Below the pieces are notes generated by a model. That model was not told where the DNA came from. It saw only the letters and a program-made list of their open reading frames with translations, and did not search any database. From Hufsiella ginkgonis (GTDB lineage Bacteria > Bacteroidota > Bacteroidia > Sphingobacteriales > Sphingobacteriaceae): a stretch of DNA of 64,000 nucleotides. Within the stretch, counting starts at the first letter, position 1, and every line of letters starts with the position of its first letter. The DNA is taken from positions 744,001 through 808,000 of the forward strand of contig NZ_WVHS01000001.1 of the NCBI RefSeq assembly GCF_009834915.1, given 5' to 3'. Position numbers and translations under genes: made by a program. Positions 8,149-18,079 of the stretch are shown here, in pieces.

Positions 8149-9657
8149 ATGAAAACATTGATTTACCAGTTATTGGGCGCCCTCTGCCTTCTGGCAACTT
8201 CCTGCAATAACGGCGGCGGAGACCCTTTTGCCAGCGTCGACCTTTATAGCCAAGGCCTGCCCGCTACACTCATGGCCTACCATGATCTGCGGGCTGGTAC
8301 GCAGCAGAAAACGGGGCCTACAGCCTTGTACATCGACTTTTCCGCAGGCATTTACACTGCTTTCGGTACGGAAATCATCCGCCGGTCGATGTCGGAATGC
8401 TTTAACGCGGTACTTTCCAATCAGTTCGAAGTGTACAAAATGGCCATGGAGAAGGTAGCGCCGCTACAGGTAAGCAGCAGCACACAGCTTGGCCAGATCG
8501 TCAGCGACCCGAAACAATACCTGGACAGGCGCGCTCCCATCCAGGCGGCCGTAGAAAAGATCGTATCCTCCAAAAACGACGCCCTGCTGATCACCGACTT
8601 CGAAGAATGGCAGAACAACGCCGAAGTGACCACCACCGCTTATCTGAAGATCCCTTTCTCCAGGTGGCTTAGCGCTGGAAATTCGATTTCGTTCTTCATA
8701 GCCGATTACAAAGAAGGCAAAACCGACAAGCACATTTACTTTACGGTGTTTACCTATGGAAGAGCTTCCGGCAAAAGCCTGATCAGCAAGATCCGTCCAA
8801 AACTTGCTGAATTCCCCGCAAAATTCGACCTGGCGGCCGATGCCTACACGATCACCACTCACTATGCAAAACCCCAATTAGGCGGCATCTTCCAGGATTT
8901 GAACGGTTCAGGTAAAGTCGGACAAAACATTCTCGATGTACAGGAGACCGGCTATATCTATGGCCTGAAAGAGAATCGCCCGTTCGAATATTACCCGCTG
9001 GGATTGAATTGGGCGTCTATTGCGGAAATTCAAAAAGAATACGCCGCACAGAACCAGTTTAAAGACCTTTTCCGCGGCCTCTACCTCGATATAACCAACA
9101 ACGACAGCTATGATTACGGCGATTTCGATGTAAAAACATACGACATCACCGGGGATTTTGAACAATACGCCAGATTCGCAGAAGCGGGCAAACACAAGCC
9201 GTCGATGACCAAAGGTGCCGACGGCGAAAGCCGGATCTCCGGCCAGGAGACCGACCCCATCGCGCTTGCCTGCTACGAGCAAAACGGAGCGCTTAAAAAG
9301 CAGTTCGTGTACGAACCAACTTCCTATTCCGCTTTGAACGAGGTGTTCGTTTTGAATAAGGCCTTATTCGATAATACCTCAAAGCCCGACAAAAACGCTG
9401 TTGAGGCGGCCGTTTCCTTCTCCCCCCAATTCGCTGCAAACCAACTTCCCGGTCCGCACCGGCTGGTACGCGTTGACCTGGCGCTGAAACAAGCTTCTGT
9501 GAACTCGGGTAACCCGGCGCTTCAGAAGCTCAAATGGACAAACGCGAACGGCACCCCGAACGTGGGTCTTTACGAATCCGTAATGAACACGCTCACCGAG
9601 CTTAAACCGCAAGATCAAACCGTATACACCTATTATATCAAAACCACCGAAAACTAA
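8149..9657 (+). CDS. Lipoprotein with possible vWA-like domain
   Basis: 502 residues with an SPII signal (LLATSC, Cys19). The N-terminal domain begins with a hydrophobic strand and Asp (ALYIDFSAGIYTAFG, residues about 62-76) and later has a second strand ending in Asp (DALLITDFEEW, about 144-154). This order resembles a von Willebrand A fold with an incomplete metal site, since DxSxS is replaced by DFSAG. The remainder is mixed alpha/beta with a long C-terminal domain. It opens an eight-gene operon (8-base gap to the next gene) that includes tubulin-like, SrfB-like and TerD proteins, so it may be the surface or periplasmic sensor of that system. The vWA assignment is inference from strand pattern. 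Confidence 0.75.
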   Translation: MKTLIYQLLGALCLLATSCNNGGGDPFASVDLYSQGLPATLMAYHDLRAGTQQKTGPTALYIDFSAGIYTAFGTEIIRRSMSECFNAVLSNQFEVYKMAMEKVAPLQVSSSTQLGQIVSDPKQYLDRRAPIQAAVEKIVSSKNDALLITDFEEWQNNAEVTTTAYLKIPFSRWLSAGNSISFFIADYKEGKTDKHIYFTVFTYGRASGKSLISKIRPKLAEFPAKFDLAADAYTITTHYAKPQLGGIFQDLNGSGKVGQNILDVQETGYIYGLKENRPFEYYPLGLNWASIAEIQKEYAAQNQFKDLFRGLYLDITNNDSYDYGDFDVKTYDITGDFEQYARFAEAGKHKPSMTKGADGESRISGQETDPIALACYEQNGALKKQFVYEPTSYSALNEVFVLNKALFDNTSKPDKNAVEAAVSFSPQFAANQLPGPHRLVRVDLALKQASVNSGNPALQKLKWTNANGTPNVGLYESVMNTLTELKPQDQTVYTYYIKTTEN

Positions 9658-9665
9658 ATTATATT

Positions 9666-10004
9666 ATGGAATTAACTACCGCTTACGTCGTTTCGGGCAT
9701 TACCACGACGACACTTTTACTTGTGGCCGCATTTATAGCTACCGCGATCAATTACGAAGGCGGGGCCCGCCCGAAAGATCCCGCCAGAAGGCGCACCTGG
9801 TTTTGGGTGATCGCCGTGCTCAATCCTGCTATCATTTACCTGCTCGGTTATTACCTGTTCATGCCGGAAGCGAACATCATGATCGTAAAGCGATACGTGA
9901 ACGCGCTCAGCATCGGCACCGCCGCGGGTTTCGTGGGCTACATCGCGCTAGGCTATATCCTGAGCCGGATCTACCGGACAGGTAAGATCGGTCACTGGTT
10001 TTAA
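9666..10004 (+). CDS. Small three-segment membrane protein
   Basis: 112 residues with hydrophobic segments at about 5-27, 43-63 and 80-103 and a basic loop (GGARPKDPARRR) between the first two. No named family recognised. It sits 8 bases after the lipoprotein gene and 12 bases before the tubulin-like gene, which makes it a probable membrane anchor for the cytoplasmic proteins of this operon. Confidence 0.75.
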   Translation: MELTTAYVVSGITTTTLLLVAAFIATAINYEGGARPKDPARRRTWFWVIAVLNPAIIYLLGYYLFMPEANIMIVKRYVNALSIGTAAGFVGYIALGYILSRIYRTGKIGHWF

Positions 10005-10016
10005 CAAGCTAGGGTT

Positions 10017-11657
10017 ATGGACAAATTATTCATTATCGCTGTAGGTGGCACCGGGATGCGCTGCCTGGAATCGTTCGTACATCTTTGCGCCATCGGCCTG
10101 TTCGACAGCCAGGAGATCGAGGTGCTTACGCTCGATACCGATCAGACCAACGGGAACAAGGGCCGTGCAGAAGAGCTGATCCGTCTTTACAACCGGGTCA
10201 AATCATCCGACGCCAATGAAGGAGGCACGCCGAACGTGAACACTTTCTTCTCCGCCAGGCTTAATCTCCACCGGTTCTTTACCAATTACGCTGGAAAGGG
10301 TCGCGAAAACTACAAAAATCTTTCGCGCCTTACCGCTGGAACGGTGGAACAACAGCGCGACAACCAGCTGCTGTCTGACCTGTTTCTCGACAAACAATCG
10401 GTGCAGGAATTTAACCTCGCACACGGCTACCGGGCGCAAACGCACCTGGGTTCGATGCTTATTTACCACGGTGTTACGGAAGCTGCCCGTAACCTAGCCC
10501 GTGGTATAAACGTGCAGCCGCAGGAAAAAGAACTGGAACAATTTATCCATAAGCTGGAGCAAGCCGGTGCACATGCACGGGTATTCGTGTTTGGATCTGT
10601 GTTCGGCGGCACCGGCGCTTCGGCCATCCCCGTACTGCCTAAGGCGATTAAGGACTTCGTGCACATCCGGTCGGCAGGCGCATCCAGCATCGATCTCACC
10701 AAAACGAAATTCGGCGCTACGCTGCTAACGGAATATTTCAGCTTCCGCAAACCGGACGATAAGCATCGGGCGACGAAAGACGACAGTGTTATCGCAGACT
10801 CGGCTTTCTTCCCGCTTAATAGCCAGGCAGCGTTGCAATTTTACCAAAGCGATCCTACCGTACATAAATCGTACAAGTTGCTTTACCACATCGGCTGGCC
10901 GATAGAAAGCAAAAAAGTGGACGAGGGACAGGAAACAACAAAAACCATCACCGGCGGCGCCGAGCAAAAGAACGACTGCCATATCGTAGAGTTGCTTTCG
11001 GCCTGCGCGGCCTACGACTTTTTTACGCGGAGCACTAACCTCGACGGGACTAAGGCGGAATACGTCTACAAGGCTGTATCATTTACCGCCAACTCTTTCA
11101 ATTTCAGCTATAACGACTTTGTGGGCAACACCAACCGCGCGGGAGAGCGCTTCGCCAACAAGTTAGGCGCGTTTTTCTCGCTGGCGCATATTTCACTCAC
11201 GGAAAACGGCGGGGCCAGGGGCGACCTTGGGATCAAAGCCTTCATCGATCGCTGCCAGACACAAAACATCCGGCAGTACGATGGCATTACCGACATGGAA
11301 TGCAACCACATCAACGAGTACTTCAAGCATTTCGCTTACTCGTTTAACGGCGGCGCGTTCACCCCGGGATGGCTGTACCAGGTACGGAACTCCATCGCAC
11401 CGGGCAGCTTCATTTTCAGCAGCAAAGCATTTCCCGATAACACATCCGAGCTGGATAAGCTGGATGTCGGTTCCATCTTCTCCGATACTAAATACCACTG
11501 GCCCAAAAGCCTCATGAGCGGTCGCTACGACCTGTTCGTAAAGAAACTGGTGGAGTCTGGCCCCGCCGATTCGCAGAAGGTAAATACCACGAAAGAAAAA
11601 TTCCTGGCCCATCTCTACAACGCCATTTCAAGCTCCCAGGGTTTTAACCTCAACTAA
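10017..11657 (+). CDS. Tubulin-like GTPase family protein
   Basis: 546 residues. The N-terminus is a Rossmann-type nucleotide site (FIIAVGGTGMRCLESF, residues 5-20) and a second glycine signature follows at about 191-200 (VFGSVFGGTGAS), matching the GGTGTG tubulin/FtsZ T4 loop. This pattern defines the bacterial tubulin-like proteins found beside SrfB-type and vWA genes rather than cell-division FtsZ. The C-terminal half is helical and not recognisable by eye. It should bind GTP and may polymerise. Next gene starts 8 bases downstream. Alternative: a nucleotide-binding tubulin-fold protein that does not polymerise. Confidence 0.85.
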   Translation: MDKLFIIAVGGTGMRCLESFVHLCAIGLFDSQEIEVLTLDTDQTNGNKGRAEELIRLYNRVKSSDANEGGTPNVNTFFSARLNLHRFFTNYAGKGRENYKNLSRLTAGTVEQQRDNQLLSDLFLDKQSVQEFNLAHGYRAQTHLGSMLIYHGVTEAARNLARGINVQPQEKELEQFIHKLEQAGAHARVFVFGSVFGGTGASAIPVLPKAIKDFVHIRSAGASSIDLTKTKFGATLLTEYFSFRKPDDKHRATKDDSVIADSAFFPLNSQAALQFYQSDPTVHKSYKLLYHIGWPIESKKVDEGQETTKTITGGAEQKNDCHIVELLSACAAYDFFTRSTNLDGTKAEYVYKAVSFTANSFNFSYNDFVGNTNRAGERFANKLGAFFSLAHISLTENGGARGDLGIKAFIDRCQTQNIRQYDGITDMECNHINEYFKHFAYSFNGGAFTPGWLYQVRNSIAPGSFIFSSKAFPDNTSELDKLDVGSIFSDTKYHWPKSLMSGRYDLFVKKLVESGPADSQKVNTTKEKFLAHLYNAISSSQGFNLN

Positions 11658-11665
11658 GTATACCA

Positions 11666-14600
11666 ATGACCGAAAATAAAATTAAAGGGCTGGTGATCAA
11701 GGTTAAGCCTGCCGCCGAGCCCCAGGGCGTGGAATTCGCCTGGGATAAGATCCCGCAGCTGGAAGTGTTTACCAGGAGCATCCTGATCCCGGAGATCGGC
11801 GTCGATCAGCAGGGCGGTTCCTCCGCCAATATCGGTTCGATCGTTTCGGGGATGCCTACCGTTTTCGCCCGCGCGGGCCTGTTCGAGCAAGCGCTCATGC
11901 ACGTACAGGATAAGGACGCCGAAGCTTCCGGTCTCCTGGCATTTTACAAATCGCTGGTAAACGAGTGGCGGGGGCTGATCAGCTGTATCGCGCTTAATTA
12001 CAAGGACCTCAGCATCCAACGCGTGCACCTGGCTTACTCGGACGGCAAACCGATCGAAGAAACGGAAAATATATACGAGCCTAAAGGCGCTTTCGGAAAT
12101 GCATTGTTCGAGCGGAAACCGTTGTGGTGCGACCCTTCCCTGGCGCATAATGCGGCCCGGATCCCGTTTATCGATGTGATCTCCTACAAAGGGCAAGTAG
12201 TTGGCGGCACCTCGCCCGATTCGTTTTTATTTACCTCCGTGGCCTGCGAGATCCGCGAAACGCTGCCTTTCGTGAGCATTCAAAACCAACGTTTCGCAGA
12301 CCCTCTTACCTCCGATTTACGCCCGGAGGAGCTGTTCAAGATTTATGGCTACGCCAATCATATCCTGAAGAACATCGAACATTTCCGGAATCAATTTGCG
12401 ATCCTGGATGAATCCATCCGGCCGCAATACGGTCACCTGTCTTCGGCCCTGCGGTCGTGGATGGACGAGATGATCGCTTACCAGCAGGTAAAAAATTTCC
12501 CGAAACTGGATACTCAAACTCCGCCCGAGGTGGGATCGCTTTTCCAGGAGCCTTACGCGCGATTGTTTAATTACTCAACGGTGCTGTATGGCTCGGAAGG
12601 AGTGATCTCAACAGATGCCACATCAGACTCCAGCATCTTGTTCGATCCGAAAGACTTGTTACTGCCCGACTCCACCGAGCTTCTCCAATTCGATTTTGGC
12701 AGAACAGGCATTTCCACAAAAAATTATCTCCGGGAGAAACCGGTGCTCCTGCTCCCGGCCGACATCAAAGGGCAGCACGGTTATTACGCTTATTTCGCGC
12801 TGCCGCTTACACCGCTGGCATTAAACGTGTTCGGGGCTAACCTCGACGCATTGGCGGGCTTAACCGATGCGCCCAATATCCGTTCCAGGATCAGCGCGGT
12901 TTACGATCCCAACCCACGAACCGGCGAGAAACTGATCGTTCAGCTAAAGCTGATCACCGACTCGGGTAACGAGATCATCAAACAGATGGTTTACTCCGTG
13001 ATTAAAGATCCCGTTATCGGGCGTGATATCCTGATGTGGCCAAACTTTATCTCGAAGCAGTGGGGCCGCTACTTCCTGTACTCCGAAATTCCGCATAACG
13101 ATTCTAAGTTCCAGGCCACACCTTTCGTAGGACGTTCAGAAGATGAATTTTTCAGGATCGCCGTAGATGAGCGGAATATTCCGCTTTACCTGGCAAGCAA
13201 GGGGCGCGTCGCCAGCCCGGGGGATTCCAGCGGTATTTCCGCTAAGCTGCACATCTCGTCTAACAATTCCGTCGCCGACAATAAATACAAATACGAGATC
13301 TACGAGAGCGATCAGCCATTTAAAGGAATTAAGTTCTCGCATGCCGGGATTGATTGTGGGTTCGCTATGATCCGTTACACCGGCACGGTAAGCAGTAAAA
13401 CACTGCCGGTGAATATGTTAAGTACCGCAAAAAACTTGTCGCCGGCGTTCCTGGGCGTCGATTTCGGCAGCACGAATACATCCGTTGCCTATTGGTCAGA
13501 CACTGCGGGCAAGGTGTGTGATAGTCTCAGGCTGACCAATAAACGGGTGTCGCTGCTGGGGAACGACAATAAGAACAACGATGAGCGACCGGCGGTAGAA
13601 GATGAGATCTTCTTTTTCCAAAATGACGAGATCCTGAGCAATTCCATCAAATCGGTACTCACGCTGCACGATACGCGGCGGGTGGTAAATGATTCCGGGA
13701 TCCAGCAGGATTCGCTGTTGTCGCAGGCTGTAAAAGGCGGCTTCCCGTGCTTCGAAAAGAATCTGCCGATTAACGATGCACAGGAAAACCGGTACTTTTT
13801 AAGTTACAACCGGGTGGGTAGCGCCGAGTTGGTGTACAACATGAAATGGTCCACCCAGGTGCTCGACAAAAGCTACAAGACCGCTTACCTGAGCTCGTTG
13901 CTGCTGCACATCTATGCACAATTGTTCGTAGAGAATCACGAGCCGACCACGCTCAAGTGGTCCTACCCATCGTCTATGGGAAAGGATATGCTCAGTGAAT
14001 ACCGCGCGATCTGGGATTCGCTCACGAGTATCAGTCCCCTGAAAGGCTCGCCAAAGCTGATAACCTACCCGCCCTCCGATCTGTCGGATATCGGCAATAC
14101 CGAAGGCAGCGCATGGACCCTGCCTGGCGCCCCAGCCGATTCGTGGACAGGGGCCGGCATTGGAGGGTCACCCGGTTGGGGTACCGGGCCCGCTGCAGAC
14201 CCGTGGTCCGCGCCGTCTGCAGATCACCCCAATAATGGCTGGGGTGATATGACACGGGAAAAACCAGCGGAAGCGGTCGATATCCCGGCAGATCATGGCC
14301 CGATTCGTTTCGATTTTGCCGAATTGCAGGACAACGAATCACTATCCGAAGCATGTGCCCTGGCGAACTACCTGCTGCGTGCAGGCGGTTACCCGGTAAG
14401 CCAGGGTGAATTGCTGTTATGCTTCGACATCGGCGGCAGCACCACCGACATCACCGTCCTCTCCGATCTCGGACGGGGGAAGGCGATGATCAAGCAAAAC
14501 TCCATACGCTTTGCTGCGGAACGTTTGGCGCAGGCCACGCGACATTCGCCCAACTTTAAGCGCGTGCTGCTAAAGATGTGTGAGCAGAAACAGATCTTCA

Positions 14601-15559
14601 TCCAGGGATTGAACAAGGGAGAAGATAAATTTTCGTCGAGTACGGCGCCTTATTACTTTGAGCAGGTGGTTGACCGCCTGGAAGCTGCGGATTTCGAATC
14701 GTTTTACCGCCTCATCGCCGCCGAATGTAAAGAAATGATGAGCGTAAACCTTTACATCACGGGGTTGATCATGTTCTATGCCGGCCAGTTGGTGCATAAG
14801 CTGCGCGAGGAGATCGTCCGTTCAGAAGACGCCACAGAACTGGTAAAAGCCAGGGCTCCCAAGGTCAGGATCGCTTTTGCCGGAAAAGGTGCGCGTATTT
14901 TCGACTGGTTCAGCGCGGTAGATCCAAAAGCGGCCAACGAATACTACACCCAGCTATTCCTGCGCGGCATCGGCGGCGAATCGGTGGCCCGGAAAACCAT
15001 CAGCCCGATTGAGGTGAACCCGCTGAAGATCATCGATATCAACTCGCACCGCAGTCAAAATAATGGGGACGTGAAGTATGAAGTATCTAAGGGGCTCGCC
15101 ATCCCGACCAATCAAACACGCATCCTCGTACCGAAAAATAAACAGGCGATCGAAATCCTGGGGGAAGAGAACTTCTGCATCGTTAAACCCGGCGGGCAGG
15201 TAGAGTACCTCGATTCCACCAATTCCATCGTCCCGAAAATGCTCGAGCATATCGGTTCTCACTTCCTGTACCTGGTTGAACCGGGCAAGGCGCCGTGCCC
15301 CAGGTTCATGGACTTCGCCGACCTGTTCTACAAGGTATCCTCCGCTATGTTCGGCCTCAAAATGCGTCCGGCGGATTTTATGGCCGGTTTCCAGGATATG
15401 AACATCGAAAACTACATCAAGGCCATCCCGGAATTTATTGATGCCCAACGCCGGAAAAAGACGGAGCAGAAATCGTTCGACTACGTAGCGCCGATCATTA
15501 TCCTTGAAGGCATGAAATTCTTTGAAAAGCACCTGCTGAAAGGCATCAATATACGGTAG
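11666..15559 (+). CDS. SrfB-like giant actin-fold ATPase
   Basis: 1297 residues. Residues 1-590 are an N-terminal region without obvious motif. An actin/Hsp70-type ATPase follows: phosphate-1 motif (LGVDFGSTNTSV, about 594-606), phosphate-2 (LCFDIGGSTTDITVL, about 915-930) and an adenosine-like motif (RIAFAGKGARIFDWF, about 1067-1082). A low-complexity insert rich in Gly, Trp, Pro and Ser (about 811-868) interrupts the fold between the two phosphate motifs. The organisation matches the virulence factor SrfB family, first known from Salmonella srfABC, but is longer than the roughly 1000-residue enterobacterial protein. It probably binds ATP and works with the tubulin-like and second actin-like proteins encoded beside it. 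Confidence 0.85.
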   Translation: MTENKIKGLVIKVKPAAEPQGVEFAWDKIPQLEVFTRSILIPEIGVDQQGGSSANIGSIVSGMPTVFARAGLFEQALMHVQDKDAEASGLLAFYKSLVNEWRGLISCIALNYKDLSIQRVHLAYSDGKPIEETENIYEPKGAFGNALFERKPLWCDPSLAHNAARIPFIDVISYKGQVVGGTSPDSFLFTSVACEIRETLPFVSIQNQRFADPLTSDLRPEELFKIYGYANHILKNIEHFRNQFAILDESIRPQYGHLSSALRSWMDEMIAYQQVKNFPKLDTQTPPEVGSLFQEPYARLFNYSTVLYGSEGVISTDATSDSSILFDPKDLLLPDSTELLQFDFGRTGISTKNYLREKPVLLLPADIKGQHGYYAYFALPLTPLALNVFGANLDALAGLTDAPNIRSRISAVYDPNPRTGEKLIVQLKLITDSGNEIIKQMVYSVIKDPVIGRDILMWPNFISKQWGRYFLYSEIPHNDSKFQATPFVGRSEDEFFRIAVDERNIPLYLASKGRVASPGDSSGISAKLHISSNNSVADNKYKYEIYESDQPFKGIKFSHAGIDCGFAMIRYTGTVSSKTLPVNMLSTAKNLSPAFLGVDFGSTNTSVAYWSDTAGKVCDSLRLTNKRVSLLGNDNKNNDERPAVEDEIFFFQNDEILSNSIKSVLTLHDTRRVVNDSGIQQDSLLSQAVKGGFPCFEKNLPINDAQENRYFLSYNRVGSAELVYNMKWSTQVLDKSYKTAYLSSLLLHIYAQLFVENHEPTTLKWSYPSSMGKDMLSEYRAIWDSLTSISPLKGSPKLITYPPSDLSDIGNTEGSAWTLPGAPADSWTGAGIGGSPGWGTGPAADPWSAPSADHPNNGWGDMTREKPAEAVDIPADHGPIRFDFAELQDNESLSEACALANYLLRAGGYPVSQGELLLCFDIGGSTTDITVLSDLGRGKAMIKQNSIRFAAERLAQATRHSPNFKRVLLKMCEQKQIFIQGLNKGEDKFSSSTAPYYFEQVVDRLEAADFESFYRLIAAECKEMMSVNLYITGLIMFYAGQLVHKLREEIVRSEDATELVKARAPKVRIAFAGKGARIFDWFSAVDPKAANEYYTQLFLRGIGGESVARKTISPIEVNPLKIIDINSHRSQNNGDVKYEVSKGLAIPTNQTRILVPKNKQAIEILGEENFCIVKPGGQVEYLDSTNSIVPKMLEHIGSHFLYLVEPGKAPCPRFMDFADLFYKVSSAMFGLKMRPADFMAGFQDMNIENYIKAIPEFIDAQRRKKTEQKSFDYVAPIIILEGMKFFEKHLLKGINIR

Positions 15560-15561
15560 CA

Positions 15562-16836
15562 ATGGATTTTGGTGTATTGGTCAAAGTATCCCGCAATTCT
15601 GCGACGTTCTGGTACCAGGCGGCCGGAAAGCAGCACGCGCCGCTCGTGGTGCGCGATACGAACGAGGTGCCGCTGTATTTTTTCGTGGAGAATAACCAGT
15701 TCATCTTTGGCTCTGCGGCCCGCGATCGCTGGTTTAACCACGACCCCAACGCCTTTGGAAACTACTTTGAGATCAGCCAGGACCCATCGGGACAATTCAT
15801 CCTGCACAACATTCCGAAAAGAGCCAAACAACTGCTCTACTACGGCATCGAACAATACCTCTCGCACTTCCTGAACAAGGTGCTGTATAAAAGCGAATCC
15901 ATTGAGTCATACCGGCAGAATTTCCCCCTGACGTTTCTTTTCGATGCCGACCTGGCGGAACCGGAGCGGGACCTCGTCGAGCAGCTATTCACAGAAGCCG
16001 GTTACCGCAACATTTCTGTAATCAGCCAGCACAACGCACTCATCCAATACCTGCGGTCCGCCGGCTTCCTGGAACCGGGCGTGGCTTCGCTGGTACTGGC
16101 GGCATTGGACGACACCCTGTACATGGACCTTTATTCTGCGGGGGCCGCAAGCCCGGTAAGTGCCGCCCCGTTAGCCGACCAGGGCGCAGATCCAAGGATC
16201 AGGATCATGGCTGGTATGATCCTGCAATATATCTTAGATCAGAATCCCTTTCTCGAGCTCGATATCGACCACGAAGTAAGCGCCCAGCTCTCCTTTACTG
16301 CCGAACTTCTATCCGCCGGAGGCGTCATCGTAACAGGCGATGCCGAACTGACAGATGGCAGTAAACACTGGTTCAGGATCAATACCGGCAACGTGGAGGA
16401 GCGCCTCCAATTTTACCAGGACGATTTGTTAGTTCCGGCATCTATCCAGGAGCTTATCCGTACGGCGGGGCTTAACCCGGACAAAGTGGTTGTGCTCCTG
16501 GTAAGCGACGAGATCAAGACTTCTTATTTCAGCACCCGCTTGCTTAACCGGTTCCCGCATGTCAGGAATATTGAACCGGCACACCTGGAGGCGATGCGCC
16601 AGTATGTATTTAAAACGATCACCCCTATAGCAGGCAAACAGACGCCTTCGCCGGCGATGCCTCCTTTAAAAACGGTAAAAAATCCGGAAGCACCTGCGCC
16701 CGGCCAACCGTCGGGCCCCGTGCCGAAACCCCCGCCATTACCCCCGCAAAAGCCCCCGCTCCCGGGATCAAAGCGCCCGCCTGAAAAGCCGCCGGGTTTC
16801 ACGCCACCACCATTGCCGCCGCATAAAAAAACTTAA
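15562..16836 (+). CDS. Actin/Hsp70-like protein with proline-rich tail
   Basis: 424 residues. Residues 1-350 look like a degenerate Hsp70/actin fold: strand-rich start (FGVLVKVSRNSATFWY), an ISVISQHNALIQYL segment, and no intact phosphate-1 DxGxT motif. Residues about 360-424 are a proline-rich tail (PKPPPLPPQKPPLPG, then FTPPPLPPHKKT) that could dock SH3-like or WW-like partners or span a distance. It starts 2 bases after the SrfB-like gene and precedes the TerD genes by 6 bases. Nucleotide binding is doubtful because the key Asp-Gly-Thr is not visible. Confidence 0.65.
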   Translation: MDFGVLVKVSRNSATFWYQAAGKQHAPLVVRDTNEVPLYFFVENNQFIFGSAARDRWFNHDPNAFGNYFEISQDPSGQFILHNIPKRAKQLLYYGIEQYLSHFLNKVLYKSESIESYRQNFPLTFLFDADLAEPERDLVEQLFTEAGYRNISVISQHNALIQYLRSAGFLEPGVASLVLAALDDTLYMDLYSAGAASPVSAAPLADQGADPRIRIMAGMILQYILDQNPFLELDIDHEVSAQLSFTAELLSAGGVIVTGDAELTDGSKHWFRINTGNVEERLQFYQDDLLVPASIQELIRTAGLNPDKVVVLLVSDEIKTSYFSTRLLNRFPHVRNIEPAHLEAMRQYVFKTITPIAGKQTPSPAMPPLKTVKNPEAPAPGQPSGPVPKPPPLPPQKPPLPGSKRPPEKPPGFTPPPLPPHKKT

Positions 16837-16842
16837 ACAACT

Positions 16843-17403
16843 ATGGCTATACAACTACAAAAAAAAGTACCGGTTTCGCTGACCAAAGTGAGCGGCGGAC
16901 CTAAAAAATTCACGGCGGCGCTGGGTTGGAATCCCGCAACTGCCAACGGGCATTCCATAGATCTCGATCTCTCGCTTTTTATGATGGCCGCTAATGGGAA
17001 GCTTGTTTCAGACGCGTTCTTCATTTTTTATAACAATCCAACCAGTCCCGACGGGGCGGCTCATTATCCCGGCGACAGTCGCGCGGGAGAAGGCGATGGC
17101 GATGACGAAGTGATCGAGATCGACCTGAACCGGATCGACAGCCGTGTGGAATTTCTTTACTTCGCCGTCACCATAGACCAGGCCGAAGCACGCGGCCATC
17201 ACTTCGGTCATGTAGCCGATGCTTATATCAGGCTCCGGAATTCCACAGAAGTGGTCTGCGAATACCGCCTGAACGAGACTTATACGCACGAAGATTCCCT
17301 CATTATTGCAAGTATTACCCGTAATAACGGCAATTGGCACGTAGAGGCGATCGGCCAGGCATTTGCCGGCGGATTGGCGACACTGGTGGACATGTATCAA
17401 TAA
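16843..17403 (+). CDS. TerD family calcium-binding protein (first copy)
   Basis: 186 residues with the TerD fold marks: N-terminal strand IQLQKKVPVSLTK, ALGWNP near residue 26, the acidic SIDLDLSLF motif, and the GDGDDEVIEIDLNRI calcium site. It ends in FAGGLATLVDMYQ. TerD proteins bind Ca2+ and belong to tellurite-resistance/stress systems, often with vWA, SrfB-like and kinase partners. The second TerD gene begins 11 bases downstream. It likely acts in the cytoplasm under the membrane. Confidence 0.93.
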   Translation: MAIQLQKKVPVSLTKVSGGPKKFTAALGWNPATANGHSIDLDLSLFMMAANGKLVSDAFFIFYNNPTSPDGAAHYPGDSRAGEGDGDDEVIEIDLNRIDSRVEFLYFAVTIDQAEARGHHFGHVADAYIRLRNSTEVVCEYRLNETYTHEDSLIIASITRNNGNWHVEAIGQAFAGGLATLVDMYQ

Positions 17404-17414
17404 ACCAACACAAC

Positions 17415-18068
17415 ATGGCAAATTTTAAACTTCAAAAAGGGGAACGGTTCTCCTTGTCAAAGGCCGCCCCAGGCCTTAAACAGATTAAAGTGGGTATGGG
17501 CTGGAACCCGAACGAACAGCCCGGCGGACCGGAATTCGACCTCGACGTTTCAGCTTTTGCGATAGGGAGCGATTTCAGGATCCCGTCAGATTCATACTTC
17601 GTTTTTTACGGGCAAGTGGAAATAGGGAACTGCCGGGAAGACACGCTGGAGAAGGGACTATTCCGCCCGGTAACCGAAGACGGGGCAATTACCGGCGCCA
17701 TCGACGATCCCGACGGGCGACGGAGTGATGGCGACGATGACGAAGATATGCTCATCGACCTTGACCGGGTGAACGGCGAAGTTGAACAGATCATTATATG
17801 TTGCACCGTCTGCAAGTATCCAAACGATGTAAAGAAAGACCGGAGGACACTGAACCTTAACTTCGGACAGATCAGCGGCTGTTACATCCGGATCGTCGAC
17901 CAGCAAACCGGTGAAGAGATCGCGCGGTACGACCTGAAGGAACGCTTCACCAACGAGGATGCCATCGAGTTCGGTCGCTTGTTTCGTGCAGGCCGGAGCT
18001 GGGAATTTGAAGCGATGGGCCGGGCCCATACCGGTAGTTTGCAAACGCTGGTAGACATGTACACCTAA
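17415..18068 (+). CDS. TerD family calcium-binding protein (second copy)
   Basis: 217 residues from the ATG at 17415 (MANFKLQKGERFSLSK); the longer frame to 17334 overlaps the previous gene and is not credible. TerD marks are GMGWNP, the acidic EFDLDVSAFA motif and DGDDDEDMLIDLDRV. An insertion of about 30 residues (EDTLEKGLFRPVTEDGAITG) precedes the second acidic cluster, making it longer than the first copy. Ends TGSLQTLVDMYT, matching the C-terminus of the first copy. The pair presumably arose by duplication within the operon. Confidence 0.93.
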   Translation: MANFKLQKGERFSLSKAAPGLKQIKVGMGWNPNEQPGGPEFDLDVSAFAIGSDFRIPSDSYFVFYGQVEIGNCREDTLEKGLFRPVTEDGAITGAIDDPDGRRSDGDDDEDMLIDLDRVNGEVEQIIICCTVCKYPNDVKKDRRTLNLNFGQISGCYIRIVDQQTGEEIARYDLKERFTNEDAIEFGRLFRAGRSWEFEAMGRAHTGSLQTLVDMYT

Positions 18069-18079
18069 AATTAAATGAC

